DNA from: Asterias rubens
Lineage: Eukaryota > Echinodermata > Asteroidea > Forcipulatida > Asteriidae
Length of the DNA: 64,000 nucleotides
Reading direction: 5' to 3'
Assembly (NCBI RefSeq): GCF_902459465.1
Contig: NC_047083.1
Span: 4,894,523-4,958,522 of the forward strand
Part shown: piece after piece, positions 1 through 9,892 of the stretch
Layout of the letters: every line of letters starts with the position of its first letter
Position numbering within the stretch: position 1 is the first letter of the stretch
Notes under the pieces: generated by a model
What the model was told of the DNA's origin: nothing
Databases searched by the model: none
What the model saw: the letters and a program-made list of their open reading frames with translations, nothing else
Translations under genes and position numbers: made by a program

Positions 1-4
1 TTAC

Positions 5-1106
5 CAGTTAAGGTCGCCAGCAATGTAGGCGTGCCGTCTGGATCATACCCCTCAGCCTGGAAGTTGAAGAAAGCTGGGAAGTAGCCCTGTCTCGGGCTAG
101 CATGCATGATCCACTGCGTGTCGTCCCAGAACTTAGATGGAAAGCTCAGGTAGATGTGTGAGTAGGCAGCTATGAGAGACTTCTTGATGACAACATCCTT
201 CCATTCTGGTAGAGGTGGGATGAACTTAACTAAGTCATTCTGTAAGACACCGAGACTGAAGGTGACCAGGACTTGATCGGCGGTGTACACTGTGCCGTCA
301 TCGCAAGTGACAACCACCGAGGCAGGATCGCTCTGATCGATGGAGACTACTCTCTGATTCAAACGGGTGTGGTTGATGAACTCGGGCTCCTTTAAGAAAC
401 CAGCAACGACGTCAAAGATTGATATGAATCCTCTCGGATCCCTTAAGAAGTAGGTCTCACCAAAATCTTCTGCCTCATGCGTAGACAATACCTCCGTAGA
501 CTCAGCGTACTCGAAGTCCATCTCGAACCACTCGATAAGTTTCTCTGTGTCGCTTTTCGGGCTCCAACCACCGAGACGTAACGCTGACCGCTGCGACATG
601 TCAGGGTTGCTTTTCTTGCTCCGAATCCTTGCCTGCAGAGAAAATAACTTTTCCATGGCCGGGTCAAGTTTGTCGTAGTCGCCAAACGCCTGATCTGTGA
701 CGTTGTTGCCGGTATCATTACGGACTGTCATGCTCTCGTAATCGCTTGCTTTACGGTCGAGGTTGAGCGCTTCGGCAAGTTGATAAGTCAAAGGCCTCAC
801 CGAACCGTAAGTCCATCCTGCTCCGATTTCAATGCTGCGATTAGCAAACGTAGTGGATCGAATACGGCCCCCAATCTGATCTGCTCCTTCTATAATGATA
901 AAGTCATCCATGCCTGCGTCATGGAGGATCCGCGAAGCCTGTAGACCCGACGCACCAGCACCCAAGACAAGAACTTTAGCGTGATTATCCGAAGAAGACT
1001 CCGCCCGACGATCGCGCCGACTTGCCCCGTGAACAGGCTTGGAAATCACGGTAAGGAAAACAACTGCGAGAATTGCAGGCAAAGTTAAACTAATAGTAAA
1101 TTCCAT
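5..1106 (-). CDS. PAO-like flavin amine oxidase, copy A, first coding exon (partial gene)
   Basis: This is the first coding exon of a secreted FAD-dependent polyamine/amine oxidase-like protein. The start at 1106 lies in the same context (GGCAAAATGGA) as the other four copies, and I read the exon through by hand without a stop. It begins with a hydrophobic signal peptide of about 27 residues, then the Rossmann motif GAGASG, the acidic IIIEG and the GGR motif. It ends at a GTAA donor at 4..1 in the same phase (1) as the other copies. The second exon must lie left of the window. Like its paralogues it has His in AAYSHIYLSFP, where classical PAOs have a conserved lysine. It differs from copy B by one codon fewer in the signal peptide. 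The FAD fold is certain; substrate specificity is inferred. Confidence 0.88.
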
Positions 1107-1174
1107 TTTGCCTGCTTGGTATCACTGCGAAATACTCCCGCACTGTATCACTTCGAGGTCGAGTTGTGATAAGT

Positions 1175-1181
1175 TTATATA
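1175..1181 (-). promoter_or_regulatory. Candidate TATA box of PAO copy A
   Basis: TATATAA on the minus strand, 69 bases upstream of the copy A start codon. The sequence between it and the ATG (CAACTCGACC..GAAGTGATACA..) is conserved upstream of the other PAO copies, which supports a shared core promoter/5' UTR. The TATA assignment itself is weak because the TSS is unknown. Confidence 0.35.
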
Positions 1182-1388
1182 ATGAGTTCAAGCCCTGCTT
1201 GTGGGACTTGGTTGTTTATGCCTGCCCAAGTAAATAAAACACGACTATACTTTTTGTTTGATCTTAGATCGTGAGTACAAAGACAGTCCTGAACTTCGAA
1301 CCACCGGGGAACACTTGTTTTACTAGTTGACGAGCACCCTGCTGACAGTTCGTTGTTTGTTTTGGTCGGGGTTTTCTTCTTTGAAGCC

Positions 1389-1852
1389 GGTCATCTCGCC
1401 TCAAAACAAGCTCACCCCAACCAAGTCGCCCAAATAAAGTCGCCAAAACAAGCTCGCCCGGGGTGTTTACAATCTCGCCACAGCAAAGTCGTCCCAAAGT
1501 TAAGGCTATCCGAACAAGATCGTCCGGGGTGTTTACAATCTCGCCCCTGACAAAAAGTTGCCCTTACAATGTCGCCCTCAGTCAAGTCGTCCCCGGACAA
1601 TGTCGCTTCCAAACAGGCTAGCCCCAAAAACTCGTCGTTGTAATTTATTATCGTTTGGTTGCCGCGCCCGTCCCTGCATGTGGCAAAAGACGTAGCTAAA
1701 GGGTGAATTTGCTTAGGGCGACATTGTTGCAGGGGGACTTTGTGGGGCTACATTGTTTTGGGGTGATTGCTGGAGCGACTCTGTCAGGGGTGAGATTGTA
1801 AACACTAAGGGATAGCTTGATTTGGGGCCACTTTGCTGGGGACGAGATGACC
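1389..1852. repeat. Foldback element with degenerate CTCGCCC-type subterminal repeats
   Basis: The ends are inverted copies, GGTCATCTCG at the left and CGAGATGACC at the right. Both arms are built from degenerate short units such as CAAGTCGCCC, ACAATCTCGCC and ACAATGTCGCCC; the right arm is the reverse complement. GGGGTGTTTACAATCTCGCC occurs twice in the left arm. It interrupts sequence shared with the region upstream of copy C, so it probably inserted after the A/C duplication. No clear target-site duplication seen. Confidence 0.6.
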
Positions 1853-2130
1853 AACATCCGTCTACATAAAATAAAACAGACAGTATAATAGAAAAAGTGA
1901 CCTCGGGAGCATTCGATTCTAAGGCCACGGTAGCCCCTTTTTCAAGGCCGTCGTGCCTTTGGACAGCTTCGGTAGAGCCGCTATCCTTATAGCGACTGGT
2001 TGGGGAGACCACGCGCACCGCTTGGTCGTGGCTTTGCAACTCGACTCGCAGGTGTGGTCTCCCCTTCAAGTCGCTTTGGGTCGCTGCTAGCCATGAAGCT
2101 GTCCAAGCCACAGGCCTTGTCAAAATGCAA

Positions 2131-2328
2131 CGTCCACGGCGGAGATACTACACTGGTCATTGAGTATCCACTATTAATTTGCCTACAATCCGCGCTCATT
2201 CGGTCCCCCCATTTGGCAAATTTGGGGTGCGTCCACGGCGGAGATACTACACTGGTCATTGAGTATCCACTATTAATTTGCCTACAATCCGCGCTCATTC
2301 GGTCCCCCCATTTGGCAAATTTGGGGTG
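2131..2328. repeat. Perfect 99-bp tandem duplication
   Basis: Two head-to-tail copies, 2131-2229 and 2230-2328, starting CGTCCACGGCGGAGATACTA, read identical base for base. They create open reading frames on both strands only because 99 is divisible by three and the unit lacks stops; no protein is implied. The identity points to a very recent duplication or an assembly artefact. Confidence 0.85.
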
Positions 2329-2578
2329 CGTTCGTTTAGCTTCCCTGGGTCGACCCCGGTCTGCCCCGGTGCGTTCGAATAGCTTTGACGTCATTCCAGG
2401 GGTTCACCCGGGTCAGCCCTAAGTGCCCTGCTTGTGGAGAGGGTCACTTGGGGGTGACCCGAGGTGCATGACGTTACCACGAGAGGGCGAGTGTGATCGT
2501 TCGATTAGCTCTTGTCAGGGGCTCACCCGAGTGAGCACCGCGGGGTCGACCCAGGGATTCGCTAATCGAAAGCACCCT
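2324..2578. repeat. Palindromic GC-rich MITE
   Basis: The left end GGGTGCGTTCG and the right end CGAAAGCACCC are inverted matches, and the interior is rich in GGGTGACC/GGGTCGACC palindromes (TTCACCCGGGTCA, GGGGGTGACCC). No coding capacity. Its left end abuts the 99-bp tandem duplication. Confidence 0.6.
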
Positions 2579-3326
2579 GTGTAAAAACCTCTTCTGACGG
2601 CGCCCTTTTTTGGGCGGACAGAATTCCCAGGGACACGGGACTTCCCTGGATTTTCCAGGGCATACTTTATGACATAATAAGAGACGTATGGTCGTGACTA
2701 CGGTGGAAAAGCTAAGAGCTTCGGCACTTTGAACCATATGTCGTTGGTTCAACCCCAAATTACAGTGACATTGTTGAAATCCCACGACTTTTAGACATAT
2801 GCCTAGCTTTCTCTATTAAGTTATTTGACAACATCATGCTCGTACGACCCTAGCTCCAAAAAGTGTCAAACGTGAAGGGCCTAAGCTTTGGAATTCCTTG
2901 GATACCTCTTTGAAATAAAATAAAAAAGTTTATTCTTATCAAGCGGAAACTAAAAACTCAATTAATCAGCAAATATTTATAAGCAGACTTTCTTTATTCC
3001 AACCTCAAGTTTACTTTATATACTAGCTATGCCAATACTTAAGTTGTAATTAAGTCGTAAAAGTGTTTTCATATTGTTGTTTTGTTCTTTGTTCTGTTAT
3101 TATATGAGTGGGGTCTCGACAAGCCGATTCTTCTGGGAGACCTCCATCCTTACACAAATTCCTATTGTACTTATGTCTTCCTTAATCATTATAATACATG
3201 TGGTAAAAATAAAAGAAATGAATGATTGAATTGTGGCGGGGGGCAATTGATTTGGATCTGGATAAGTATTCTCATTGCTCTAATAAGAGCCAAACGAGAA
3301 GAAAAGACGATGAAGAAATTTCAGCT

Positions 3327-3710
3327 TTAAAGGCAGTGGACACTATTGGTAATTACTCAAAATAATTATCAGCATAAAACCTCACTTGGTAACGAGTAAT
3401 GGGGAGAGGTTGATATTATAAAACATTGTAAGAAACGGCTCCCTCTCAAGTGACGTAGTTTTCGAGAAAGAAGTGATTTTCCACGAATTTGATTTCGAGA
3501 CCTCAACTTTAGAACTTGAGGTCTCGAAATCAACCATCTAAACGCACACAACTTCGTGTGACAAGGGTGTTTTTTCTTTCATTTTTATCTCACAACTTCG
3601 ACGACCAATTGAGCTCAAATTTCAACAGGTTTGTTATTGTATGCATATGTTGAGATACACCAAGTGAGAAGACTGGTCTTTGACAATTACCAAGTGTCCA
3701 ATGTCTTTAA
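3327..3710 (+). repeat. Palindromic MITE family 1 (AAAGGCAGTGGACAC ends)
   Basis: Starts TTTAAAGGCAGTGGACAC and ends in an inverted version. It contains the diagnostic pieces of a family seen many times in this window: CAAAATAATTA, GAGAAACGGCTCCCTC, GGTCTCGAAATCAA, CACACAACTTCGTGTGACA and CACAGGTTTGTTATT. Other copies or parts lie at 6577-6618, 27304-27709, 28371-28905, 35207-35527, 52747-53098, 53875-54260, 54394-54768 and 60193-60510. Confidence 0.8.
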
Positions 3711-3734
3711 ATGTGAGAAGCAAACCCCGAAGAA

Positions 3735-3885
3735 TAGTATTTTTCCAGTGAAAACCCACGCAGTCAAGTATAGGGACTGAAAACCCAATCCACATACTGC
3801 CCTCCCGATGGATGGATTCGAACCAGGGTCACAGCGGTGGAAGGTGAGGCAAGACACCACTACTGACCGCCCCGAAAGGGTGGCT
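3735..3885 (-). repeat. tRNA-derived SINE fragment
   Basis: On the minus strand, a Pol III box B-like GGTTCGAATCC (complement of 3814-3824) is followed by GGGTTTTCAGTCCCTATAC and TGCGTGGGTTTTCACTGG. This is a layout typical of tRNA-derived SINEs in marine invertebrates. Box A is degraded. It sits directly beside the right end of the MITE at 3327-3710. Confidence 0.55.
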
Positions 3886-4798
3886 CTGGGACTGGAGGAG
3901 ACGACACTCCCCGTGAGGAATATCAACGGCACAGAAGCAACTATGTTTGGATCTTCACCCACATAATTTTATTTTATTTATTTAATTGTTTTTACGTCAT
4001 CTTTAATGAGGGTAAACTCCGATCAGCGCCCAGCACTGCTCATCATGAAAGGCCCTCAATAAAACGATTGTTAATTAGAAGAAAACAAAACATACACATA
4101 CACCATCAAAATTATTCAAAAGGAAAAAACACCATGTCGCCTGGTTAAATAGCAAATCTTTACACAGATTTGTAGATTGAAAGACACATAACAGAAATAG
4201 CAATCAAATGGAAGCAGGACATGTTGAAGAAAAGTTGCTACAATCACAAATTACTAATTTGAGCTTGGAATGTGCTCCTTAGTTGGCACACACAAGTAAA
4301 ACTTAGTCCTAGCCGTTGCAAAGTCGTCTGTGGCCAACCTTTTGATTACCAACACACGCCGTCAATGATGATGTCAATAACCTGATCAATTCAAAGGAGA
4401 AAAGAACTATCTCCCTTAGTAAACGCGTTGTACGATGTGAGGAAGAATTACCATTTTCACCGGGGTTAAGCTATTATTAAGAAAGAAAGCCACATGGCCC
4501 AGCCCCCACCCCCCCCCCCCAACTCGGCTGTCAATTGAATTTGAATAGCAAAGTTATCCACTGTAGACGCCCATTTATCTCTTACGTCATAAGGTATGCC
4601 CATCCTTTATGTGGCCTTTATTTATTGGACAATAGGGCTGTGGGCGTGCACGCATCAACCAGTTTGAGGGGTTAGGCAATGCTCCTGGTGGGTGACCAAT
4701 CAAATTTCAGGTTACATGCCCAAACGTCCAGACACGTCCATTTTAGGTTAAAGTCCGTCCCTTATGTTCACTATGAGTGTACATTGTACTCATCGGAT

Positions 4799-4890
4799 TA
4801 ACCTATACCAACTCGACCTTGAAGTGTTACAAAGGTGTGGGGGTATTTCGCAATGATACACGACGGACAACATGGAATTTACACGGCATT
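4799..4890 (+). pseudogene. Relic of a PAO 5' UTR and start codon
   Basis: The stretch ACCAACTCGACCTTGAAG..GTTACAAAGGTGTGG..GTATTTCGCAATGATACA and then ATGGAATTTACAC closely matches the 5' leader and first codons of copies A and D. Similarity stops just after the ATG, and no signal-peptide reading frame follows. I infer the remains of an additional PAO gene or a partial duplication of the leader, about 280 bases upstream of copy B's own start. Confidence 0.6.
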
Positions 4891-5171
4891 CTAAACGTAC
4901 ATGAGTTGTTTAAGTGGTGAACGGTGGTTCAAAGATCAGGGATTATCTTGATACTCACGATCGAAGATCAAACCAAAAATATAGTCGTGTATTACCTGGA
5001 CAGGCATATACATTGTACAGCCACAGGCAGGGCTTGTACTCATCCTTGTACGGTACAACCAAGTCGGCCACAAGGCATAGCCCTATCGCGTTGACCTACT
5101 GTATCCCAACTCGACCTAGAAAGTATACACAGAGGTGTGGCAGTCATTCGCAGTGGTACCAGGCAGGCAAA

Positions 5172-7129
5172 ATGGAGGTAATACTTAAACGTGTACCTTT
5201 TTCTGTCATTCTCGCAATTGTTGTCCTTGCCGTTATTTGCCAGCCTGTTCATGGGGCCCGTCGGCGCGATCGTCGGGCTGAGTCTTCTTCGGATAATCAC
5301 GCTAAAGTTCTTGTCTTAGGTGCCGGTGCGTCGGGTCTACAGGCTTCGCGGATCCTCCATGACGCAGGCATGGATGACTTTATCATTATAGAAGGAGCAG
5401 ATCAGATTGGGGGCCGTATTCGATCCACTACGTTTGCTAATCGCAGTATTGAAATCGGAGCAGGATGGACTTACGGGCAGGTAAGGCCTATGGTCTATGA
5501 GCTTGCCAATGATCTTAACCTCGAACGAAGAGCAAGTAACTACGAAAGCCTTATATTCCGTAATGGTACCGGCGACAACGTCACAGATCAGGCATTTGGC
5601 GACTACGACAAACTCGAACCGGCCATGGAAAAGTTATTTTCTCTGAAGGCAAGGATTCAGAGCAAGAAAAGCAACCCTGACATGTCGCAGCGGTCAGCGT
5701 TACGTCTTGGAGGTTGGAGCCCGAAAAGTGACACAGAGAAACTCATCGAGTGGTTCGAGATTGACTTTGAGTACGCTGAACCCTCTGAGCTATTGTCCAC
5801 GGATGAGGCGGAAGATTTTGGTGAGACCTACTTCTTAAATGATCCGAGAGGATTCATTACAATCTTTGACGTCGTTGCTGGTTTCTTAAAGGAGCCCGAG
5901 TTCATCAACCACACCCGTTTAAATCAGAGAGTAGTCTCCATCGATCAGAGCGATCCTGCCTCGGTGGTTGTCACTTGCGATGACGGCACAGTGTACACCG
6001 CCGATCAAGTCCTGGTCACCTTCAGTCTCGGTGTCTTACAGAATGACTTAGTTGAGTTCATCCCACCTCTACCAGAATGGAAGGATGTTGTCATCAAGAA
6101 GTCTCTCATAGCTGCCTACACACACATCTACCTGAGCTTTCCAACTAAGTTCTGGGACGACCAGGAGTGGATCCTGCATGCTAGCCCGAGAAAAGGCTAC
6201 CACCCAGCTTTCCTCAACTTCCAGGCTGAGGGGTTTGATCCAGACGGCACGCCTACATTGCTGGCGACTTTAACCGGTAAGAAAGCAAGACATTTTAGCT
6301 TGTTGTTGCCTATAACGAAAAACAGTAAGCCACGAAAGCAGGCACAAAGCAGCTGACAAAAATGGACCAAAATGTAAAAAAAAAACAATATTGCTGAAAT
6401 AATATTTGTCTAAATTAAAAGTTTTGAAAATGATCAAAAAGTGTGGAAGTGTCCTAGCCGAGCGGTTAAGGTGCCTTTGTCGGCCGTGTAACGGTAATTT
6501 CGCTAAGCCACCTGAATATAACACACGGACTACTTGCAGTCGTTCCAGTGAACTAGTTCTTCGCTTTCAAACTTAACACATATTTTGAGTAATTACCAAT
6601 AGTGTCCACTGCCTTTAAACTAGACTGTGCTTCGCTTTCACACTTGTTTTTATGTTTCTCTTAAAAAGGTGACGAGTCAAGACGAGTGGACGCCCAGCCA
6701 GTATCTCAAACCAAGGCTGAAATAGAACAAGTTCTTCGCAACATGTACGGGGATAGCATTCCAGACATCGAGGATATCTTAATCTCAGGCTGGACGAGTA
6801 ATCCACTCACCATGGGTTCATACTCCGCTTGGCCCACCGAACTCTCAAGGCAATGCACCGACGCGCTCGAAGGTCGAGTTGACCGCGTTTTCTTCGGAGG
6901 GGAAGCGACTTCACCAGTACATTACGGCTACGTTGAAGGGGGGTTGGAATCGGGCAAGCGGGAAGGGCTAAAGATTCTCGACTGTATGAGGAATTTCGAA
7001 GAATGTCCTCTGTATGAAGGAGGTGGTTTAGGTTGTGAGGTTCCGGAAGCAAGTTCAGCAACTTTAGTTCACTGTAGCTCTTATAATTCCTTTGTACTTG
7101 TTACTGGGTTGGTATATTTGTTGATCTAG
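5172..7129 (+). CDS. Secreted polyamine oxidase-like flavoprotein, copy B (complete, two exons)
   Basis: Exons 5172-6276 and 6669-7129, joined by a phase-1 GT-AG intron (ACCG/GTAAG .. AAAAG/GTGAC), give 521 residues, typical of the PAO/LSD1/MAO superfamily. Visible features: signal peptide 1-28 ending PVHG; Rossmann GAGASG 50-55; acidic Glu74; GGR 80-82; GAGWTYG 96-102; C-terminal FAD motif VFFGGEATS about 442-450 followed by GYVEGGLESG; N-glycosylation sequons such as NHT and NGT. The last ~15 residues (FVLVTGLVYLLI at the end) are hydrophobic after a small-residue stretch (EASSA), as in a GPI-anchor signal. His318 replaces the flavin-proximal lysine of classical PAOs. The frame is open upstream to 4914, but the ATG at 5172 fits all paralogues and gives the signal peptide. 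Family sure; exact amine substrate unknown. Confidence 0.92.
6445..6618 (+). repeat. SINE-head and MITE-1 fragments inside the copy B intron
   Basis: GTCCTAGCCGAGCGGTTAAG at 6451-6470 is a tRNA box A-like sequence without a box B. 6577-6618 (TTTTGAGTAATTACCAATAG .. CCACTGCCTTTAA) is the right end of MITE family 1. Both are intronic remnants and explain part of the intron length difference between copies. Confidence 0.55.
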
Positions 7130-7218
7130 TAAGGTTTTAGTATGGTGAATGCTTCCCCACTTGGCTAATATGCCGATGGGGAGTGAACGTAAGATCGTAA
7201 TAATAGTGTACTCGGAGG

Positions 7219-7224
7219 AATAAA
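7219..7224 (+). terminator. Candidate polyadenylation signal of PAO copy B
   Basis: AATAAA, 90 bases after the copy B stop codon, is the first canonical hexamer downstream. Cleavage site not determinable from sequence alone. Confidence 0.5.
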
Positions 7225-7267
7225 ATGAACAAGTAACAGTTTCTCTAATAGTTTAGTTTAGATGTTT

Positions 7268-7420
7268 TAAAGTCATTGGACACTTTCGGTATAGAATTTT
7301 TTTTTTAAGTTCACACATTTACAAATCACTTACAGGGTTTACAGAAGGTAATGGTGAAAGACGAACTTTATGATTAAGAAGTTATTTTTGCCGAAGCCAA
7401 GTATCAGTATGTTAATTGCA
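7268..7420 (+). repeat. Fragment of MITE family with TTAAAGYCATTGGACAC end
   Basis: TTAAAGTCATTGGACACTTT.. and ACTTACAGGGTTTACAGAAG match the left part of the fuller copy at 59785-60128; a right-end piece in reverse orientation is at 15251-15425. The rest of 7130-7600 shows nothing else I can name. Confidence 0.55.
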
Positions 7421-7599
7421 TGATTAAACATTACCGTTTGGTTTTAGAACATCCTTCATCTTTCTACTAAGAGCAGTGTCTTACAGTCGTCGGTGTATGG
7501 GTCAAAATCAAAATTAATTCTCTTAATCCCGATGCAAATTTAACATCTACGGCTTATTATATCGTTGCAATTCACACTGCCAAAAAAAATAATTCGAAC

Positions 7600-9384
7600 T
7601 GCATCTAGCTACCGGGTTATCTAGGCAGTCTAGTTGGTAAGTGTTTGTCACCAAGATTTCAGACATCCGCTCATCATTTTCATCAGTCCCTTACAACGTG
7701 CCGCAGACATTGCCACATCTTCAACCAGAGTGTAGTCTATCTGTGTTTGAGCCTGCCACTGTTGCTGAGATTCAAAGGGTTATTATGAAATCTCCTTCAA
7801 AATCCTGTGAGCTGGATCCAGTATCAACATCCATGATAAAGCAAAACATTGATATACTTGTACCCTACATCACTAAGCTTGTAAACGAATCTCTCAGTTC
7901 CGGTTGTTTCCCTGATAGCCTCAAAGTTTCCTACATCAGGCCGCTCATCAAGAAACCAAACCTGGACAAGGAGATATTCACAGACCGGTTGCAAACTTAA
8001 AATATCTTGGAAAAGTCATCGAACGAGTAGTGTCATCACGTATTTCTGATCACATTCATACTTTCAACCTGTCCGACGTGTTCCAGTCAGCATACAAGCC
8101 TTTCCATGGGACCGAGGCTGCACTAGTCCGTGCGAGCAACGATATTCTCTCTTCTATGGACAATGGTAACCTTACAGCACTAGTCCTGCTAGACCTGAGT
8201 GCTGCTTTTGACACTGTTGATCATAACATCCTTCTCTCTCAGCTCCAGAATCACCTTGGCATAGAGGACACTATATCCGACCCTGTTGTTTTGAACTACT
8301 CTGTGCCACAGGGGTCGGTACTCGGCCCGCAGTGGTTTACGCTGTACACTTTACCGATTCGTGACATCATCCTTAAATTTAATCTGAATTACCATGTGTA
8401 CGCAGACGACACTCAGCTATACATCACGTTTAAATCTTCTCAAGAAAACGCCAATGCATCTATTGCAAGACTTGAGAAATGCATCCAAGAGATTCGACGT
8501 TGGACACAACAAAACTTCCTGAAGTTAAATGATGATAAGACAGAGTTCCTTTTATTTGGGTCACGTCAACAGTTAACTAAGGTTTCAGTGCCATACATCT
8601 CCATCGGTTATGCTCGGATAGCTCCCTCGTTAAAAGCTCGGAACTTGGGGGTTATTTTTGATTCATCGATGACACTCCAGCCACACATCAACAATATTGT
8701 TCGTTTATCATCATATCACATCAGGAATATAGGTAAGATTCGCAAGTACTTGGACAAAAGTGCCACTGAAAAGGTCATTCACGCATTTGTTACTTCTCGT
8801 CTTGACAACGGCAATGCTCTTCTATACAGTCTTCCTAACAACTAGATTTCCCGACTTCAACGGCTCCAAAATATACTGCTGCCCGCATTGTGACACTGTC
8901 TAGAAAATCCTGTTCTATCACCCCCATTCTGAAACAACTACACTGGCTCCCTATCTCTCAACGAATCATCTTCAAGCTGATGCTCATTGTCCACAAAGCT
9001 CTAAATGGCAAGGCTCCCCACTATATTTCTGAACTGCTTCAAGTTTACACTCCATCAAGGAATCTTCGATCAAGTTCCATGCTTCTCCTCATTGAACCCA
9101 AGTCTCGACACTCATGGGGTGACAGGTCTTTTTCTTCAGCCGCGCCTCTCATCTGGAACTCTCTACCACTTAATCTTCGATCTTGTGTTTGTACCGCAAA
9201 ATTCAAGTCTCTTCTCAAAACTTATCTTATGTCACAGGTTTTCAATGACTAATTTTGTTGTGTCTGTTTTTCTTTGTGTTTTGTTTTTGTTTTGTTTTGG
9301 TTTTACTGCGCCTTGAACACCCAGCAGGGTGGATATGTGCGCATTACAAGTCTTATTATTATTATTATTTATTATTATTAAGAC
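7600..9384 (+). mobile_element. 5'-truncated CR1/L2-like non-LTR retrotransposon (degenerate RT)
   Basis: Three reading-frame pieces cover reverse transcriptase: 7641-8000, 8030-8845 and 8890-9252. Visible RT blocks are LLDLSAAFDTVDHNILL, VPQGSVLGP, YHVYADDTQLY (catalytic YADD) and NFLKLNDDKTEFLLFGS. The C-terminal part, LHWLPISQRI .. WNSLPLNLR, is typical of CR1/L2/Rex1-type elements. There is a frameshift near 7980 and a stop at about 8843. About 30 residues before VPQGS are missing by comparison with the usual RT layout. No endonuclease domain is present, so the copy is 5'-truncated and dead. It ends in a tail of ATT repeats at about 9352-9380, preceded by GCGCCTTGAACACCCAGC. Confidence 0.85.
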
Positions 9385-9395
9385 GCTGCTCTAAT

Positions 9396-9580
9396 TTGCA
9401 AAGGTTCGTGGCTCTAGAATTGCAAGGGTCGTGGGTTTGAATCCAACCCGCGAAATATATGCCTGTGATATTTTTTTTCACAGGAACCCGGAAAGTACTG
9501 AGTATACAGTGTTTACACACATCGGTGTATGGGTAAAAACCAAAATTAATATTGATGCTTTGAGTTGAAGTGGCCATAGT
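9396..9580 (+). repeat. SINE-like fragment downstream of the LINE
   Basis: CGTGGGTTTGAATCCAACCC is box B-like, and the following text (CACAGGAACCCGGAAAGTAC .. CATCGGTGTATGGGTAAAAA) looks like the body of a tRNA-derived repeat. A related piece with GTCGGTGTATGGGTCAAAAT occurs near 7488. Nothing identifiable lies in 9580-9890. Confidence 0.4.
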
Positions 9581-9892
9581 CACAACAAAATACAATCAAT
9601 CAAAAGTTTAAAATGTCATGATTGTGGCCTGCAAATGTCATGTTTTTCACACTAAAAAGTATTTTCTTCTGTTGCCCAATACTGTATAAAGGTGCATGGT
9701 GTACCTATTCAAACATGATAAAAGGAACTTGTTTGATTGGTCCTCTGTAGTTTTGAACTAATTTATATACTTTGAAATGGTGGTAGTAAATCAAACAGAA
9801 AGTTTTCAGTTTGTTCCATGAAGCTTTGAACATAAGACATTTTTATGCAACTCACTTGGAATTGGCCGAGTCTATTCACAGTCAGTGCTTAC

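Larger units (their letters stand above)
1107..4798. other. Intergenic region upstream of PAO copies A and B
   Basis: This 3.7 kb stretch separates the divergent copies A and B and shows no convincing gene. About 1.9-2.06 kb resembles the region upstream of copy C (21.09-21.26 kb), with shared strings such as GCATTCGATTC, AGCGACTGG and ACCACGCG, so the ancestral PAO duplication reached at least 1 kb upstream. It is filled with separately listed foldback elements, a tandem duplication, palindromic MITEs and a SINE fragment. A C-rich run lies near 4508-4520. Confidence 0.6.

Noticed and set aside
443-718. Long ORFs antisense or out of frame to PAO exons
   Set aside because: Shadows of the real exon frame, recurring wherever a PAO exon occurs.
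1987-2422. Overlapping 135-140-codon ORFs on both strands
   Set aside because: Created by the stop-free 99-bp tandem duplication; the repeated peptide has no family resemblance.
4914-5171. N-terminal extension of PAO copy B (86 in-frame codons before the chosen ATG)
   Set aside because: It would bury the signal peptide; other copies share only the nucleotide leader, not a conserved reading frame.
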